NCBI GenBank assembly: GCA_000467715.1
Contig: AJFK01000069.1
Location: 1-46,627, forward strand
Origin: Hysterium pulicare CBS 123377
Taxonomy: Eukaryota; Ascomycota; Dothideomycetes; Hysteriales; Hysteriaceae
Direction of reading: 5' to 3'
Length of the DNA stretch: 46,627 bases
A program made the position numbers and the translations under genes. This document shows, piece after piece, positions 43,147 through 46,627 of this stretch (within the stretch, counting starts at the first letter, position 1; each line of letters begins with the position of its first letter). The notes beneath the pieces were generated by a model. It was given only the letters and a program-made list of their open reading frames with translations, was not told the DNA's origin and searched no databases.

Positions 43147-43750
43147 CTTGTATGTAATGAGTATGGTGGAGTGGTGGTAAGTTTTGGGGTGGGGTTTGGG
43201 TATCCGTGTAATGAAATCAAATCCGAGTCGAGAATAGTGAAGTCGAGGAGGATCGCAAAGGTCGTCGGCCTTATATGTACACAGATAATGAATTGACACG
43301 TGAGAGGGGCAAGAACGGGGTTTGCGGGAGTTTCGCGAGGGTGTTGCAATCCCCTAGATTACTGTAGATTGCATGCTTTGTTGCTGACATATGAGTGAAG
43401 GGCGGGGCGAAATGTCGGCCTGAGACTCCCTCTACCGCAGCTCTGCTTCACGAATGTTTCCCCTTGGCGTGAGGCGCACTGGCGTCATTCACCCGCTGCG
43501 ACGTCTTAGAAGGGCATCGTGATGAGAGATCGGTGAATGTTCCCGAAGATTTTGGAGAAGTGTGAAGGGAAAAAGTAAGAGGAATTGCGCAAGTCAGACA
43601 TGCAGCCTTGCGGAGCCAACCCTGTTCGGAGACCCTGTCGTGCCTCAACGTCACCGTGGGCTTCCAAAAACGCCCCACTTATCAGGCATGGGTTTCTAGC
43701 AGCAAACAACTACTGCCTTGTGCTTCACTACCAGTGCAACTTCTTCAGTA
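43147..43750. other. Divergent promoter region of atx1 and palA
   Basis: About 600 bp between two divergent starts. It holds one CACGTG near 43297 and one GCCAAG on minus (43463-43468), which matches the PacC core, but both are common by chance. Open frames here have no domain. Confidence 0.45.
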
Positions 43751-46582
43751 ATGGCCTCGTATGTGTTCCGCTAACAGCTCACTTATCTCTGTACTGACAG
43801 ACTCCTAGGAACATTCTCTTCCTACCGTTTCGACGAACGCATTCCGTGTCCCTCTCCGAAGCCATCAAGCAATACATCTCATCCAAATATGACCAGCACC
43901 CGGATATGTTTACTAGAGACTTGGAGACCATTGATAAGCTCCGCTCTACCGCCGCACATGCACAAGATCCCCACCCGAGCAATATCCCAAAACTACAGGC
44001 ATATGCCGCACAATTGGTCTGGATCAGCGGGAAGTTTCCTATAGACGTACGTATGGGAGCTGGAGTCAGGGATACCTCAAAAGAGAAAGCTGATAGTTTC
44101 TAGATAGGTGTTGATTTCTCTTGGTATCCTGCCTTAGGATACAACACCAACCGACCAGGTACGCATGCCCACTGCAGCCTCGTCCGCATGCGTCCTAATA
44201 ACTTTCTTAGTATCCCAGAATAACCTCCGATTTGAATTGGCAAACATCACCTACAACCTCGCAGCCATGTACTCCCAGCTGGCTATGTCATCAAATCGAA
44301 GCACTTCGGACGGCTTAAGAATTGCTGCCAACAATTTCTGCCTTAGTGCCGGAACGCTCTCGTACCTTCGAACCAACATTGTCCCCGACATGCGCGGCAC
44401 TCCTCCTGAAGATATGGATAGAATGACGTTGGAGAGTCTCGAGAAGCTTCTTCTAGCACAAGCGCAGGAATGCTTCTGGCAGAAGGCTGTGAAGGACGGT
44501 CTGAAGGATGCTTCTATTGCAAAGTTGGCGACAAGAGTGTCAGACCTATATTCCGATGCTGGGGATTTCGGAATAAAGTCCGACTCTATCAGCAGCGAAT
44601 GGATACATCATATGACAGCCAAGCATCATCACTTTGCTGCTGCAGCCCAGTATAGGGCTGCTTGCGACTGCTTGGAGAAACGCAAATACGGAGAGGAAGT
44701 GGCCAGATTACGAGACAGTATAGCTTGTGTCAACGAGGCCTTGAAGGAGCAGCGGTATCTCAATAAAGCTGTACAGGCCGATTTGAATGGGCTGAAGAAC
44801 AGGGTGACAGAAGATCTGAAGAGAGCAGAAAAGGACAATGATATGATTTATTTGCGTAAGTCTTGGACCATTCAAAACTTACATCTTACAGTGTCTGTTA
44901 ACATAACCAATCACAGTACCTGTCCCACCCAAAGCGGAACTGAAAATACTAGACCGAGCGAATATGGTAACAGCAAAGATACCCAAGGAAGTTTCAGATT
45001 CCAGCTCGATGCTCGGCGAAAAGTCCGAACTGGGACCGCCTTTGTTCTCGAAATTGGTTCCGTATTCAGTTCACTTAGCTGCTAGCATTTATGTGGACCG
45101 AAAGGATAGGCTTGTCAATAATACGATCATTGACGAGTTGGAGACACTGACCACAAAGATCCACGAGTAAGCAACTTCTTTTAGCATTATGTCTCATATA
45201 GTACTAAATATATTTCAGGGTTCTGAGCAGTCTGAATCTCCCAGGGTCTCTACAAGCACTCGAAAAACCTCTCGGCCTACCTCCAGGGTTAGTGGCACAC
45301 GCCGAAGAGATTCGTCAACAAGATGGCTTCAACCGACTTCAGCGCTCCATGGAAGACACGAAGAAGCTGAAAAAGAGTGATCAAGCAATCTATCAAGAGG
45401 GCTGCGACATATTGAAGTCTGAAGCTGCGGAAGACGAAGCAGCGCGCCGGAAATACGGAACACAGACATGGACTCGACCTGCCGCAGAGGAAGCAGCACC
45501 CAAACTCTACGAACAGGTTGGGGAAATCAAGGGCTACTTCAAAGCAGCTGAAAACAGCGATAACATTGTCAAGACAAAGCTCAAAGAAAACGAATACAAC
45601 ATCCACTTGTTGAGCGGCTCCGATGGAGATCTTGAAAATTTTGTTCCAAGTGGTCGGAGACCTGCGATTACACCGGCGGTACAGCAAGAGGCAGGAAAGC
45701 TTCGTGGTTGTTTCAACGAAGTTAGTAGGCTGGAGAGTAGGAGAAGGCGGAAGATCGAATCCCTAAAAGCCAAAGCGAAACAAGATGACATAAGTAAGTG
45801 ATGCGCTTGTTTTAAGGTTATCGGATGCTCACAGCCTCCTCACAGACCCCGATCTACTCCGCGAGGCCGCTCGCTTGGAGCGGGAGTATCCCATGCAAAA
45901 CATTGAGGCTGTACAATTTGAGAGCCTCTTTGATAAGCGACTTCGAATATACGATGTCGACCAAGAAATGGTGAAAGGGGAAGCGAAAGACCAGCAAGAA
46001 TTGATCAAACGATTGCAGGAAGCAAACGCGGCATTTGTGAGTGCACGACGAGGCGATCAATCCACCAAACAACGGGAGCAGGCACTGCAGAGCCTCGAAA
46101 ATTCCTTCTTCAAATACAAAGAGATTATTTCGAATCTGGACGTTGGGAGGAAATTCTACAATGATCTCGCCAAGATCGTGAGCAGATTCAGAGATGACTG
46201 CAGGAATTTCGCATACCAGAGAAAATCGGAAGCCTCACAGATTGAAAAGTAAGTGCTATTTTGATTTGGAAAAGTATGAAGCTGACGATCCCGTAGCGAT
46301 ATCGCGACAGCAATGTCGTCTCTGAACCTCCAGCAGGCTAATTCGCTCCAACAGCAGCGGAGAGCTGAGAGCCAGAACCCACAATATGGGGTTGACGCTC
46401 ATGCAGAAGAACCTCTGACAGCACCAACCCCAACCAGGGCCAGTGCTGGGCCTGCCGCCGGCATGTGGACGCCAGAGGTTGGTATTAGATTTGGAGGGAC
46501 CCCGCAGAACAGTAATAGACCTGTGGCTGGTCCACCGCAGGATGGACGATGGGATCCTGCCAAAGGACTCAAGTTTGGATAG
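43751..46582 (+). CDS. palA: pH-response regulator palA/RIM20 (BRO1-domain protein)
   Basis: Model join(43751..43758, 43809..44046, 44104..44158, 44211..44855, 44917..45166, 45219..45793, 45846..46248, 46297..46582), 819 aa, total divisible by three. The first exon has only 8 nt and is required to reach MASNILFLPFRRTHSVSLSE, the BRO1 N-terminus. The BRO1 domain covers about residues 1-390 (YISSKYDQHPDMF, VSQNNLRFELANITYNLAAM across an intron, HFAAAAQYRAACDCL). Next comes the ALIX-type V domain, largely coiled coil (PGLVAHAEEIRQQDGFNRL, ENSFFKYKEIISNLDVGRKF). The C-terminus is Pro/Gly-rich with WTPEVGIRFGG and, at the end, RWDPAKGLKFG, as in PalA rather than Bro1. PalA binds YPXL motifs of PacC on ESCRT-III at endosomes and promotes PacC processing at alkaline pH. 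Intact. Confidence 0.94.
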
Positions 46583-46627
46583 GCGTTTGGTTGGTTCTGT
46601 TGCGGTAAGCCTTTCTATTACCCCCGA

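Noticed and set aside
43463-43468. GCCAAG, a possible PacC site upstream of palA
   Set aside because: A single degenerate 6-mer is expected by chance about once per kilobase; no cluster of sites.
1-46627. CRISPR arrays, tRNA or rRNA genes, intact transposons
   Set aside because: Looked for on both strands by eye; no short direct repeat/spacer pattern, no tRNA T-arm plus acceptor pairing, and no transposase, reverse transcriptase or integrase motif was found.

Overview
The window looks like nuclear DNA of a filamentous ascomycete (Pezizomycotina; a Leotiomycete-type genome would fit, but the class is a guess). The evidence is the intron style (about 43-113 nt, GT...AG, one GC...AG, CTAAC-like branch sites), families largely confined to filamentous fungi (DUF3405, DUF3176, UMTA/LaeA-type methyltransferase, palA/RIM20), and decayed genes with scattered in-frame stops. 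There is no sign of a bacterial, viral or plasmid layout.

Layout: 0-0.9 kb holds an AT-rich edge and a broken DUF3176-type membrane protein. 2.3-5.9 kb holds array A, about eight promoter-like modules (CACGTG then a TATA box) spaced about 500 bp apart with no convincing full-length gene. 6.5-29.0 kb is a conventional gene block: DUF3405 protein (-), GST (-), broken stalk-type membrane protein (+), unknown 346-aa protein (+), OPT oligopeptide transporter (-, 5 exons), GNA1 acetyltransferase (-, 3 exons), a broken Rieske-oxygenase-type gene lacking its Rieske centre (+), a Rieske protein lacking the mononuclear iron site (+, 4 exons), a DUF7923-like coiled-coil protein (+, 5 exons), an alpha/beta hydrolase (-) and a SAM methyltransferase (+, 10 exons). 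29.4-38.7 kb is array B, about 15 modules spaced roughly 620-800 bp apart, many with TATA boxes pointing both ways from a central CACGTG or TGACATAA box. 39.3-46.6 kb returns to housekeeping genes: PRELI/UPS1-like protein (-), a frameshifted DJ-1/PfpI gene (-), copper chaperone ATX1 (-) and palA/RIM20 (+, 8 exons).

The housekeeping genes (gna1 for UDP-GlcNAc synthesis, UPS1-like mitochondrial lipid transfer, atx1 copper delivery, palA ambient-pH signalling) are unrelated to one another. There is no complete biosynthetic cluster, although the transporter, methyltransferase, Rieske proteins, GST and hydrolase are accessory-type genes.

The most unusual part is the pair of module arrays. The same promoter architecture repeats with a fairly regular period, while the open frames between modules are short, broken and only weakly alike. 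They could be decayed tandem duplications of a small divergently transcribed gene family, or an array of short transcripts. The sequence alone does not decide between these. All exon models were made by hand; each multi-exon model sums to a multiple of three.
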